Shown here: in pieces, positions 19,958 to 32,300 of the stretch
How the letters are laid out: every line of letters starts with the position of its first letter
Position numbering within the stretch: position 1 is the first letter of the stretch
Origin: Theobroma cacao
Lineage: Eukaryota; Streptophyta; Magnoliopsida; Malvales; Malvaceae
Assembly: GCF_000208745.1 (NCBI RefSeq)
Contig: NC_030854.1
Coordinates: 16,172,173-16,236,172, forward strand
Direction of reading: 5' to 3'
Length of the DNA stretch: 64,000 nt
Position numbers and translations under genes: made by a program
The notes under the pieces: model-generated
What the model was told of the DNA's origin: nothing
Databases searched by the model: none
The model's input: the letters and a program-made list of their open reading frames with translations, nothing else

Positions 19958-22472
19958 TAATAACTCTATTATATAGAGTTATTTTGACACATTTTGGGGG
20001 CTTAAGTGGCTAGATCTTTGAGATTTTAGGTTCAAATTTTAATATTTTAGGTGTTTTTCTAGTTTAAGTTTGACTACATGTTGAGTAGTTTATTTAAGTT
20101 ATTTTAGTTAAATTTTATGTTATTTTGTTTAAATTACTTTAAGAGTAGTATTGGTAATTTCTCTTATTGCTTTTGTAGGAAATTTTATGTAAAAGGCTCA
20201 TTTGATGAAAATCTGTGCAAATATGGTGATGGTTTCATTCATATATGTTGTAGTATTTTGATCGTATCTCTCTATAGAAAACTCCAAATGAAGTGATTCT
20301 TGAACCAATAGAATTGTAAAAAGAAGAAATACAACTTTTATGTTTACCACTTTGCCCAGCTCTGATCGGATCATGGTCAAAATATTTGTCTAAATCGAAG
20401 CACTATAGTAGTATGCATGGACTGAACATGATGTGGTATTTAGACCACATCTTTCAATCCCAAAGTCCAATTGATGTGATTATTAAGCCATTAAAAATTT
20501 AAGAGATAGGGATAAAACTTTTATGTTTTTTACTCTTCCCAGTTCGGATCAGATCAGGGTGAAAATCAAGTTAGAATTTGATAGATTGTTATAGTGTTGA
20601 GAGAACAAGGCTGCATTGCCGGTGAAAGGAAGCACATAACACATTTTCAGAAGAGCTCAGCACCATAGCGTTGAAAATGTAGTGTCGCAATGCTGGGTAA
20701 TTTTCCAAAAATAACAATTTCACGGGATTTGAAAATTAGGTTACTTGGTGCCTATTTAAGGGACCTTTTTCAAAGATTTTAAGGGGGAGGTAGCAACCAA
20801 CTATTCTGGAGATTTAGAGCCAAGAACAAGGCAAGAAAATAAGAGAATTTAAGAGATAATTGAGATTGCAAAGCTTCAACACTTAGTTTGTTTCTCTACT
20901 TTTGTGTTTCTTTTATTTTCTTTGACTTGGATTCATGGCTAAATTTCTTTAGATGTTGTTTTTATTAGTTATTATGAGTTAAATTATCATTCTAAGATTG
21001 TGGTAGATTTCAACATGTAGTTTGAATATTAGTTTCTCTTTTATTTATCATGAATGGGTGCAGTTTTGGTTATTCAAATATGTTCTTAATGCTTTTGATT
21101 TCTTGGCCAACAATTAATTGATTTGTGAATCTAATTGAGACTCGAAAGAGAGATTTTAGATTGGACTAAGGTTTGAATAGTGTATGTTCATGTCAATTAG
21201 TTAACCCTGATTTACAAATTTCCCTTATTTCCCTTCCTAGGATTGACTATAGAGGACCTTTAGTCGATCCAAGACTAGAATGTCTAGTTTCACTTGACTT
21301 TCTTCATGGGATCGACTATGGAATCCATATAATTGATCCTATACCAGTATGCTTGCATTTCTCCCATTTTTTGTTCCTAGAATCAACTATGAAGAGCCCG
21401 TATTCTATGCTAAACCAGCATACTCGACTTTTCAAGTCCAAATTTGTAAAAATTGTTCATTTTTAAAGTCTAAAGCCATTCTAAATCTATTCCACAACCT
21501 CAACCCATTCATATACCATGAAATCCTCACATATAAATATCCAAATACCTTACCAAAAGTAAAAATCTCACTTATACTTTAAACCATATGGTTCTCCATA
21601 TTCAAGCTCTAAGATTTGCAGTCTAAGTACCACAATTATCATTCTCATCTAACTCATCAAGAATGCTCAATGTCCAAGCATGTACTCATCACCTAGATTC
21701 AAATTCTCATAATGCTCTATGTCAGAAAATATACAAATCAAAACTTAGCATAATTTGCATTAAACATCATATTTATCAAGGTGCCAAACAATGCACTATA
21801 CCATTCATGTGTCAAACATAAGCACAACATTATTTTGAGCCTTCACATGCTCATATACCATATTCATTGCTCTATGAACATAGGCATACCCTTAAGCTTT
21901 TAAACATATACAACAAAAATTCATTTTAGTTTATCAATTAGTTTGGTTGACCTTACGTAGTTCATTCCAAAATTTAGGGGTGTTACATTCACGATTCGAG
22001 TTGACATATGCCAATTGCCATACATAGCCAAATAAGGACACTTGCTTAATGAACTTAATTTAATTGATTCCTATAGACATATAGTGAACTAATTAAGTTA
22101 GGTATTTGTGCAAGCATCTCAAAAGAGACTTTTTCCAGAGCTATAGATTCTAAGTTAGTAAAACAACCCAAGAAAGAGAAATAACAAGAAAAGTTGGTAT
22201 CAAATGAAGTGTTGAATGAACCCATGATCCTAAGTCTTTTATCTATGGCTTTTCTCAATATATTTAATTTCTGTTGGTTAATTGAGTGTTTCTTTAAATT
22301 TTGTTTTTGATTAGTTTTTCAATTTTCGGATTGCTTACATAAGATTAATGTGTTATACAATTTTAGTACTTAGTGAAACTTTAGAAACAAATCCTTGTGG
22401 GAATGATAATCTAGACTTATTGTCTATATTACTGTTTTGATATGTATACTTACATGTACAAAATCGACAACA
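19958..22472 (+). repeat. Element E: Athila-like LTR, plus strand, with insert
   Basis: It begins TAATAACTCTATTATATAG (TG changed to TA) and ends ATCGACAACA. It matches the LTR of C in order: start hairpin, the TTGCTTTTGTAGG block, AACTTTTATGTTT..CCAG block, and the end. Without the insert at 21191-21987 it is about 1.7 kb. Left flank AGTAC and right flank TTGAC do not match, and no primer site follows, so it is not a simple solo LTR. A TATA-like CCTATTTAAGGG lies at about 20752. Short frames here are not genes. Confidence 0.7.
21191..21987 (-). repeat. Small LTR-like insert in E
   Basis: On the minus strand it opens TGTAACACCCCTAAATTT. Removing it joins GTATGTTCA to CGATTCGAG, and the joined sequence aligns with the LTR of C (GTATGATCGAATA). 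The flanks share TTCA, so it is an insertion with a 4- or 5-bp duplication. Its plus-side end holds an inverted-repeat cluster with the theme GGATCGACTA at 21238-21390. At about 0.8 kb it is much shorter than the other Tekay-like LTRs and may be a separate or truncated family. No proteins seen. Confidence 0.6.
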
Positions 22473-23144
22473 TTGACCACTTTATACATTTAACATAACA
22501 TTCGTAATGTAATATGCCCAAACATTTGGCTACATCATCATAACATAATCATCACCCATCAAAACATGTTCATAATCTGTAAATATAATCATAACATAGA
22601 CGAACTCGTCAGTGAAACATGACCCAACTCACTAGACATCAAGAGGCTACTAGATACCTATCAATGAGGAATGAATAGATCACATCTCTATGACACTGCT
22701 TGTTAGCAAGAGAGTACTATCACTGATCTACAACAAAAATAGTAAGAAAAAATAATGTGTGAGTCACAAAGACACCATGAGTTAATACGGGGAAAAGGAC
22801 ATGTAAGGGGATGAGAGTTTTTCATAACCATCTAATTATAAATACATATGATTCATAAATTCAATATCATTACCATAATGATCATGAAACATAGCATTTA
22901 ATCATCCTCTGAATAACATTGCATGGAAAACATCTTTCCCTAAATCATTAGATACCATTTAATCTTGAAAACCTCTCTAAAGTCACTTGAAAAGCCAATG
23001 CTACAACAATTCTATCGATACATTCTGGAATGCATCGATACATGCAAGGAATCTATCAATACCTTTGCGAACGTATGGATACATTTCACATGGAATGCCT
23101 CCTATAATATTCTGTTGAAAATGTATCGATACATGCTTCATATG
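22473..23144 (-). repeat. LTR of G, 3' part (left of A)
   Basis: It continues across element A into 39020. It contains an acceptor-like string on the minus strand (TTTTTGTTGTAG|ATCAG, AG at plus 22728-22729). It also holds the block GTGTGAGTCACAAAGACACC, similar in place to the GGTGAGT..CAGTGAG block of other Tekay-like LTRs, and a TATCGATA palindrome array. Confidence 0.65.
23013..23136. repeat. TATCGATA palindrome array in LTR G
   Basis: Copies of ATCGATACAT or near forms at 23013, 23032, 23053, 23073 and 23123; a sixth (GCATCAATACTG) lies at 39019 across element A. The core TATCGATA is self-complementary. Confidence 0.8.
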
Positions 23145-23159
23145 TGTGGTGCGCCACTC

Positions 23160-23700
23160 ATAAAAAAACAAAGAGAATAAGAAGGAAAAGGGGGGGCCTG
23201 TCAAAAAGAAGAAGGAAGAAAGGAGACAGAAGAAGAAAGTCAAGTTGCCAAAAAAGAGAAAAGACAAGGAAGAAAGGGAAAAAGAAAGAGAAGAGAAAAA
23301 AGAAAAAAAAGAGTGGGGGCTTGAGGGAGAGAAATGAGAGAGGAAAAAAAGAGAAAAAAAAAAGAAAAAGAAGAGAGAAATGGAGCAACATCTCGAGGGA
23401 GCAAAAAAAAAAACAAAAAGAGAAGAAAAAGGAGAGAGGGAGAATGACGACTAGGAGAAGAAGGAGAGGGAAGAAAGAAAAAAAAGAAAGAGAGAAGAAG
23501 CAGCGACGGAAGAGCAACGACAAAGAAGAATAAGGAGAAAGCAAAAACAAGAGAAAGAAAAAGAAGAAAAAAGAGAGAAGGAGCAGCAACAGAGGAGAAA
23601 AAGGAAAGGGAAGAAAGAAGAGAAAGAAAAAAAAGAAGAAAAAGAGAAAGAGCAACGATAGAGGAGAAGAAAGAAAGGGAAGTAAGAAAAAAAATAGCTA
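23160..23700. repeat. Homopurine tract (5' LTR of A)
   Basis: About 540 bp almost wholly A and G on the plus strand, starting 15 bp into the LTR. The two K/R/E-rich and F/L/S-rich open frames here come from composition. The 3' LTR has the same tract at about 36980-37440. Confidence 0.9.
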
Positions 23701-23746
23701 AATATACGCAAGAACCAATAACGAAGTAGCGTCCTGCTATTGTGAG

Positions 23747-24929
23747 GTGAATGGGTGTTAAATTTTAAAACTATATTCCTATAACATATTATACATGTTA
23801 CATTTGATAGTTGACGAAATTGTGGATAGTATGAGTTGGTAAAAAGCTTTAGGTTGTTTGTGTTTGTGACAAGGATTTTAAATCTATTTTTTTATAATAT
23901 ATATAAATATATATATATATATATATCTACATGCTTTTAAATATGGGGAAATAAACCTTTAACTGGCATTTCACTTCAAAATCATACCTTGCAAGTTTGT
24001 GTGATGTTTAGGCCAATGGCCTTTTGTATTGATTCATGGAATTTAAGGATAAATTATCTATTTCACTTATCATGCTGATTTGGTAAATATACCATGCTTT
24101 GAGATACAATATACACAACATTGATTTGTGATTATATTGTTTACAAACTATTATGTTTTGCAAATGCATTAAAAAGGCAATGATTTTTATTTGAACATGA
24201 TTGATATTTGATTTAAAAAGAGGGATCTGAAGCCCCAATTCATATTGAGTGGCGTGGGTAGTTCCCACGAGTAGGTAAAAGGGGACTTGAAGCCCCGATT
24301 TATGTATGGTGGCGTGGGTAGTTCCCAGAGTAGGTAAAGGGGGACTTGAAGCCCCGATTTATGTATAGTGGCGTGGGTAGTTGCCACGAGTAGGTAAAGG
24401 GGGACCTGAAGCCTCGATTTAATATGGTGACGTGGGTAGTTTTCCACGAGTAGGTGATGATGTTTGAGAGAGTAAGCCTAAGGGCTATATTAAACTTACC
24501 CAAGGATGATGTTCCCTAGAGGATTTTTGTTTTACCATGCATGGCATTAATATTTAAAAATTTCTATTTGTTTAATGGCAAGTGAAATTTATCTATTCAT
24601 TGGTGATCAATTAATTCGCCATTTTAATTTTGAAAATTTTCATTTTTCACTTGTCATTGAATTTAATGATGATTGCATGTTGAGGTTGAAAGATTTTCTA
24701 GTATCTTAAGTACAACTGTTTTCATACATGTTTACTTGGAAATTATTATTTTTAAGAATTGCAAGGTATAAAACAAATCTCTTGGTTTTATGGAATGTAT
24801 TTTCTATGCTTACTCGGGTTTATAAACATTCCACCTTTATGTTTGTTTCCCCTTCTTGCCTACTCACGGGATCGATGATGATCACTAAGTCTATGAGACT
24901 CACACCCCTCTTATTTTCCCTTTTTATAG
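23747..24929 (+). other. Possible intron in 5' LTR of A
   Basis: Donor-like GAG|GTGAATGGG and acceptor-like CCCTTTTTATAG|ATAGAG, 1183 bp apart. The 3' LTR has stronger versions: GAG|GTGAGTGGG at 37493 and CCCTTTTTGCAG at 38670. Prediction only. Confidence 0.4.
24222..24458. repeat. Four 60-bp hairpin repeats (5' LTR of A)
   Basis: Units begin at about 24222, 24282, 24341 and 24401. Each has GAAGCCCCGATT and the hairpin CGTGGGTAGTTCCCACG (6-bp stem, 5-base loop, some copies imperfect). Antisense open frames through the array are repeats in translation, not genes. Confidence 0.85.
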
Positions 24930-25258
24930 ATAGAGATCAGTCTAACGTGTAACTATCAGTGCATACAGACCACTGTAGAGTAGGTAAAAGGCATCTCCTA
25001 ACCCTGTTCCGAGTCGCTCCACTGTTTAAGGTTGTGTCAGAACGTGAGATGTTGAAAAATGTTGTTAATTTATAAACGTGAATTGTTATCATTTTGAATG
25101 AAGTAGACGGTAATTTAATTATTAATATTTGCTTACACACGTGATTTGATTATATGTATTTAACGAACTAGCAGAAGTCTTAAATGAGGCTTGTTTAGGA
25201 CTTAGCGAAGATTATTTAGAAGTCTTGGACGCCGCTAGCGACCAGGGGGGGTCATTAC

Positions 25259-28200
25259 TGTCATGACCCGGTACTCTCTTCGAGCCCGTGACAACCGCCG
25301 CGATGTCCCGATAGACAAACCTTACCCGGAATGTCAACCGAAACCTTACAAGGCTCTAGCATCAGTTTTCTACCTCCCCTGTGAGCAACAGTTACTAAAT
25401 ATCATGTTTTAAAGGAATATTGACTATTTTCAAATAAAAAACAATCAAAAAGTAATTTCTATTGCATAGGGGTATTTTTGTCATTTTACTTGAAAATTTC
25501 GAAACCTGCTAAAAATATAATACATAAATGAAAAATATACATTTCATATCTAAAAATAAATTTTAGGTATCTAAATCATCCATTTCGAGTGAAATTATAG
25601 CTAATAGAACTAAATAAAATATTCCATTTTCTTATAAAACAATATTTCTAGAATCCTGCATAAACAATTTTTATAGCGTAAGAGTAAAATAAATTCATAT
25701 ATATATTAGCACACTAAACCAAGTATACAAAAATATTCTACAATGACATGTGGGCCCCAAAATAACAAAAATAAACAAGACTGTAGACCTACGATTTCTA
25801 AGGGTGCAAATCCAAAAGCAAACCCTCGACAAAATCGACTATCTACAGACTGCTATGAACCTAAAATGGGTGAAAAGAAGGGGTGAGTTTTTATAAACCC
25901 AGTGAGTAAGCAAAGTTCATCTACAACATCTAAAGCAGAGTAAATGGAGATAGTTAAATCATCCCATCATAATATGATTCATAACATTTAAAACTCATTT
26001 CAATTCATATAAAACAATTACATTTCATCGAAATAATCAACAAGGCTTATGATTCTCTTAAAAACTTGGCTTGTGCCAAAACTTGTGCTCGGTGACACTT
26101 TGCGCATGGCATCTAACCGAGTCTGCCAAGGCTGTTAAAATAACATATACACATAAAACACATTTTTACGTTTAAAAACATAGTCGTTCCTTGGCGTTGG
26201 CTGAGTTTCACCCTCACGTGGTGGTTTCGGCATGAAGTGAACTTGAAACTTACCTTAGGGGATACCCTATGCGCCTCTCATACTAAGGTAAAATATAACA
26301 GGATTTACAGTGCCCCTTTAATAGGCTAGTCCACGAAAACCCGCCCACTACAGTAAGCTAATCAAATAACCCACCAAATCAATAAACATTTTGATAGCAT
26401 GACATGGCTAATATAATATTATCCAGCTTGTCAAGGTAAAACAAGAATGGTTCATATAATCGACAAACCACAAACCACAAATCCAGCCATTCATGCCATC
26501 ACATTGTCATAAGCCATCAATCCAAACCATATATCAAACACGAGTATATAGTCTCCACTTACTCAATTTCCAAAACCAATATTCAATTTCAAAACAAGTT
26601 ATAAATCTCGTTTCATTGAGCCAACACTTCAATTTTAAAACATAATAATTTACAATTTAAACTCATTATTCCTTAAAACATAAAAACGAGTAGAAACAAC
26701 TTTAGATAGTTAAGATGATCATCTATTTACTTACCTAACAATAGCGAGATTATTACGCACTTATTGATTCGTACGCATGTATAATTATTCCTATTTGCCA
26801 ATCACATACTTCGTTCGGCACGCTTCCACAACAAACTTTCCTAGTAACAATTTAAACCCAATATACTTAGTGCATCAATTCCACTTCTCTTTCTCATTCT
26901 ATCATAAATCCACATTCACCTAACTCACATCTTAATACATTTTTACTAAAATTAATAATATCCTTTGCTCATGTAATTCTTTAGATTATAAACACCGATA
27001 ACTTATTTATGATATTAAGTATCTATTTCAACCTTTCTAAGCAACTTAAATTTACTTCATATCACCAAATAACCAAAGTATAGTTAAATAAGATGAGCTG
27101 GCCTCCAAATAGTCTAATTTCACAATAAGCCATGGAGAAGAGTAAAGCAATTTTACCAAATTGGGCTAGCCCAAGTCTTCACTAAACCCACGATTTGCCT
27201 TGTGAATATACTGTTTGGCCTTGTGTGGATGCTTCCTAGTACTAATGGACAACATTAGCTCTCTCTCTCTCTTGCACCACTAGCGGCTTAAAGCCTCCTC
27301 TCCACTTCCACCATTAGTTATCTTTAGATCAGTCCTAAGAACTCAAAAAAATTTTTCTTTTTTTATTCAGCCATTTTGTCACAAAAAACCAAGCTCTCTT
27401 TCTCTTTTTCCCGCCGACCACCACAACCCCAGCTTTCTCTCTTTTCCTTTCTTTTTTTCTTTCTTTTCTCTCTCGATTTTTGGTTAAATTTTTCTTCTCT
27501 CACTCACCACCGACTTATTTCTCTCTCTCTACTGTTTCTTTCTTTTTTCTTTCCTTTGTTCTTTTGCTTTTCTTTTGCTTTCCCTCACAACCAACTTCTC
27601 TCTTTCCTTTTTCTTCTTCACTTAACCGACTTTGACATTTCTTTTATTTTCTTTCTTATCTTTTCTATCTTTCATCTTTCATTCATTTCTTTTCTTTTAT
27701 ATGGCCTTTCATCTCAATGGCCGGCCCCCCCCTTACTTTCACACATGATTTAAAAATAATAACACTAATAGCTTTGACTCTCTCTTTTGTCTCCATGATC
27801 GGTTGGTAACAAAAGAAATTGATAAAAGTTTGTGTGATGTGGTTTGCAAGTGGGGCCGACAATGACAAGCTTGCTTGTCAATTCTCCATTTTTTTTTTAC
27901 TTTTCTTACACTTTCTTTCAAGTATTGATCACATGCCCATTTATCCTCATTTTTTTGTTCATTCCTTCTTCTTTATTGTCTTCCTTGACTGGCCATGTGT
28001 TTAGAATGCAAGTCAACAATTGCTTGGAACCTTTAAAGCCATTTTACTTGACTTTCCCTCCCCATTTCACTATTGTCTCATTTTTTCTCCACATTTTCTT
28101 TGTCTTTTCCTTTCCTTGTACATAAGCTTTACATTTTCAGCAATTCTTACATTGATGGCTAGCCATGAGGAACAAAAAGAAGAGTCAAAGCTTCTTTTGA

Positions 28201-28785
28201 AAGCTTTGACCAAGCTTTGTAACCAAATTACTATTTTACCCTTCAAGGTTCTCATCCTTTTAATTAAGTCTTCCCAAAATCTTTAAATCTCCAGTTTCCT
28301 TCTATTACCTTTTTTTACATATGTACAATTGAAATATAAAGTTTGTACCCCAACGCGGTGCTCCCATAATATTTAAAATATTATTTACCCCGCCCTATCT
28401 TTATTTAATAAAGACACGCGGGCTCTGTTAACGTCTCTCCCCCACTTAGATTGACCATATACTCGTTCTTCATGGAAAAATTTCAACATTGAATAAAATA
28501 TTAATATTTTAATATTATTTTATTCCAAAAATTTTCTCTTGTCTCCTTTTGTAGCCCTAGTACCCAAAATACCTTATCATGCCTCAATTGACTTCCGAAT
28601 CACCTTTTATCTCACAAATTCTCCTTCGATAAAAATATTATTATTTTGTTATTATTTTCTCGCATGCAGAATATTTTATCCTAAACTATTCCTTCCATCT
28701 TTCATCACTTGTAAACATTATAATGGACCTCAATTCGTATCTGATAAGCTTTATTAGTCACCATATCAAAGTATTGGGTATTACA
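25259..28785 (-). repeat. Solo LTR B2 (mosaic B/K), minus
   Basis: 3527 bp, flanked by ATTAC on both sides (25254-25258 and 28786-28790). On the minus strand it starts TGTAATACCCAATAC and ends GGGTCATGACA. The sense 5' half (28785 to about 26740) matches LTR B1 at 1-2627. The sense 3' half (26740 to 25259) matches family K at 29302-30800. The switch lies at a donor-like string (GTAAGT, plus 26729-26734). It sits one base before the end of the 5' LTR of A. Confidence 0.9.
27385..27720. repeat. Polypyrimidine tract in B2
   Basis: CT-rich plus strand equivalent to 1800-2260 in LTR B1. The 125-codon frame here (27376-27753) is a product of composition. Confidence 0.8.
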
Positions 28786-28795
28786 ATTACAATGT

Positions 28796-28807
28796 TGGTA
28801 TTAGAGC
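28796..28807 (+). other. Primer-binding site of A
   Basis: TGGTATTAGAGC, one mismatch from the tRNA-iMet site TGGTATCAGAGC. It lies four bases after the reconstructed LTR end at 28791. Confidence 0.85.
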
Positions 28808-29006
28808 CCTAGGTTTAGAAAAGTCTTAAGATTTCTTGTGTTGTCAACGGAGTGTTAGGGGTAGTGTTGAGTCTTATCCATAGTTCATGACTGCAGCATG
28901 GATTATGGATAGGAGGCTACATGAATTCCCTAATCTTAGTAAGCCACCTTTATTATGAAATTTTAATAGTTATTTGAAGGGTGTTTGTTGCTGTCTAGGT
29001 ACCGAG

Positions 29007-29301
29007 ATGCCACCTAAGATGCTAGCCACCTCAAGAGGAATTAGAGGGTTTAATGCCTCAGATGACGCTACGGAGGGACCACGTGCATCTTTCTTTAGGA
29101 GCAGTGGGAGAGGGGGACCTAAAGGTCGAATCGTCGGGCCTTAAGGTAGTCAAAGTTCCAGTGAGAGGAGAGCTGGTACCAGTTTTGGGGATACGGGAAG
29201 TGATTATCTTGAGGTACCCACTGCCACCTTGGAGGAGATAGTAGCTGGATTGCGAGGGTTAACCCAGGAGTTTACAGCGTTTAAGAGACAGGGAGTGCAT
29301 C
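29007..29301 (+). pseudogene. Gag N-terminus of A
   Basis: ATG at 29007 opens a frame beginning MPPKMLATSRGIRG, like the MPPRR... start of Tekay gag, and stops after 44 codons. A second frame from about 29200 includes ATLEEIVAGLRGLTQEFTAF before the solo LTR at 29302. Gag resumes at 32373. Confidence 0.65.
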
Positions 29302-32300
29302 TGTCACGACCCGAAATTCCCATCGAGCCCATGACAACCGTCGCTATGTCTCGATTGACATTCATTACCCGAAATGCCAACCGAAACCTCGCAAGGCTTT
29401 CGCATCAGTTTTACTTCTCCCCTGTGAGCAACAGTTATAAAATACCATGTTTTAAAGAAATATAGACTAATTTCAAATCAAAAACAATCAAAAAGTAATT
29501 TCTACTAAACAGGGGTATTTTGGTCATTTTACCCGAAATTTTCGAGCCCTGGTAAAAATATGATATATGAGTAATAAGCATCCATTTAATGTTTAAAAAT
29601 AAGTTTCGTTGTCTAATTCGTCAATTTAAAGTGAAATTATAGCTATTCAAATTAAATAAAAATATTAAATAAAATATTTCATTTTCTTATAAAACAATAT
29701 TTATAGAACTCTGCGTTAATAATTTTTATAGCGTAAAAGCAAAATAAATTCATACATACAGTGGCACACGCAGTCAGGTATACCAAATATTCTACAATGA
29801 CATGTGGGCCCCAAAATAAACAAATATGTACAAGAAGGTAGACTTTCTATTTCTAGGGATGTAAATCCAAAAGTAAATCCTCGATGAAATCAGCTATCTA
29901 CAGACTATCCTGAGCCTGAAATGGTTAAAAAAAAGAAGAGGTGAGTTTTTATGAACTTAGTGAGTAAGCAGAGTTCGTCTGTAGCATCTAAAGTCGAGTA
30001 AATGGAGACAGTTAAATCATCCCATCAATATATATATAATTCATAGCATCAAAACCCATTTCAATCCATGTAAAAACAACCACATTTCATCAAGAAAATC
30101 AACAAGGCTTATGACTTTCTTAAAAACTTGGCTCTTGCCAAAAATTAGTACTCGATGATGCCTTGCATCGGGCATCCAATCGAGTCCGCCAAGGATGTTA
30201 AAAAAATATATACACATAAAACATGTTTTCACATTTAAAAACATAGTCGTTCCTTAGCATTGGGTGAGTTTCACTTTCACGTGGTGGTTCGGCGTGAAGT
30301 GAACTCTAAACTATACCTTAAGAGATACCCTCTGCGCCTCTCGTACTAAGGTAAATATAATTGAGTTTACCGTGCCCCTTTAATAGGCTGGTCCATGGAA
30401 ACCCGCCCACTGTAGTAAGCTAAATACATAACCCACGAAATCAATAAAATTTTAGCAGTATAACATGGCTAATATAGTACTATCCAACCTGTCAATGTAA
30501 GACAAAACAATTTATATAATTCACAAAACCATAATTTCAACCATTCATGCTACCACAATTTCATAAGCCATCAATTCAAATCATGTATATATATATATAT
30601 ATAATACGAATATATGGCCTCCACTTACTCTATTTCAAAAATCAACATTTAGTTTCAGAATAATTTATAAATCTCATTCATTTAACCAACATTTAAAATG
30701 TAAAACATAATAATTTTCAAATTAAGTGCCTTATTCTTTAAAATTTTAAAACAAGTATAAATCACTTTAGATAATTAAGATGAACATCTAATTACTCACT
30801 ATAATGGGAATTTGGAGTGGTAGGAGTACTCCTATTCTCGGTCCTCGAGCACGATATCTTTGCCCTTATCAAGGGTTTCAGCACCTATCCATAATACACG
30901 ATACGTAATTCAATACATTGATGTCAAACTGTTGTAAAACTATTTCAGACTATATGAATGCAAAAGTTGAATGAGAAATGTTCGGATAGTTACTTAAAGA
31001 CGGTGTTCTACGTAGGTCCAATTGTGATCGGAATGAATTTGTATTCAACCTAATTCGAACTATACACCATTGATTTAACCAAAACATCCAATTCAACTCC
31101 AAATATATTCATTACACTTCCAATAATCTAATACACCAAAGCATTACAATGAACTTGATTTTTGACTAACTTCACCATTTTTCGAAATTCATTCCGATTC
31201 TGAACTAACATACTAATCAATGTCTACACAGTCTCATAAATCCATATATATATCATTAGGAATCAAATCCAAGTCCATTTACTATGATTTTTTCAGTTTC
31301 CATCAAGCCATTTTCTAAAGGAACTATACTTTTCAATAACCGATTTCGATATCCAACATCATAGTTCATCAATTCCTAGCTAAATAACATGATTTACAAC
31401 CAAATCATCATCAACACGCCCTATAGAAATTTCTGCCAAATGAGGGTGGTTGAAGAACATGTGATTTTCTTGCTTGTTTTTCCTTCCAAACAACACAAAA
31501 TGACTAAAAACACTAGGATATTATGAAATCTAGCAAAATTCATCACCAAAACTTCTCTTTCTAGATTTGTCCAGCAAAGGTTCCCTTTTGAAAACTTGAA
31601 TTTCAAGCATGGAGAATGAAAAAGAATGCTTGGGAAAGGTAGATCACAAGCTAAAATTAAAAATCTTACTTTACTTGCTTGATTGCTTGAAATCCAACAA
31701 TTTCTCTTGAATTTTTCCCTCCTAGGGTTTGTTCTTCTCTTTTTCGCTTTGTTCCCTTGCTTGGCTAGCCATAAGAGTGTGAATGTGAAGGTTTTAAGTG
31801 AGTTTATATAGGCAATTAAAATAATATTAAAGCTTGACACTTGTCACCTTTTAATTGATCCATGTTTAGAAGCTTATTAATTGAGCATTTCATTCCCACC
31901 ACATATAATGGTGGTGTAAAATTCAAAAATTTCCAATTTCGTCCTCATGGACACTTAAAATGACCGTTTTGCCCCTATGTTTGGAAAAATATCGGAATTG
32001 AAATTTTTCACTTCTTAAATTCAAATAATGCTCTAATTAATCAAATTTAGTCAAAATATCATCCAACATTGCAATTTTTTCCTTGGGTGGCAAAATGACC
32101 ATTTTGCCCCTACGCTATGAAAATTCTCGAATTAACTCCAAATCAATCCTAGAATTTTGAATCATCATATTAAGACATTCTAAGATTCAATAACTCTCAA
32201 ATACATCATAAAATCTTTATTTGGCCTAGTTTGAGGCTTTAATCAACTTAATTGTACCACTAGGTACAATACCGACTTTTAACGATTTTTCGATACATTC

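Larger units (their letters stand above)
23145..25258 (+). repeat. 5' LTR of A
   Basis: It begins TGTGGTGCGCCACTC. Its last base lies at 28791, because solo LTR B2 with its ATTAC duplication interrupts the terminal GTCATTACA. It carries a purine tract, a donor-like GTGAAT (23747), a four-unit hairpin repeat, an acceptor-like TTTTTATAG (24929) and a G run before the end. It aligns along its length with 36964-39014. Confidence 0.9.

Noticed and set aside
23144..23711. Open frames up to 165 codons, K/R/E-rich on plus and F/L/S-rich on minus
   Set aside because: Homopurine tract of LTR A; the same happens at 36933-37397.
24222..24458. CRISPR-like regular repeat of about 60 bp
   Set aside because: Units are directly adjacent without unique spacers, and the host is a plant LTR; it is a tandem array.
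31421..31840. 139-codon minus-strand frame in LTR K
   Set aside because: It starts upstream of the TATA box of the LTR, has no recognisable domain, and I see no matching open frame in K plus (12270-15239).
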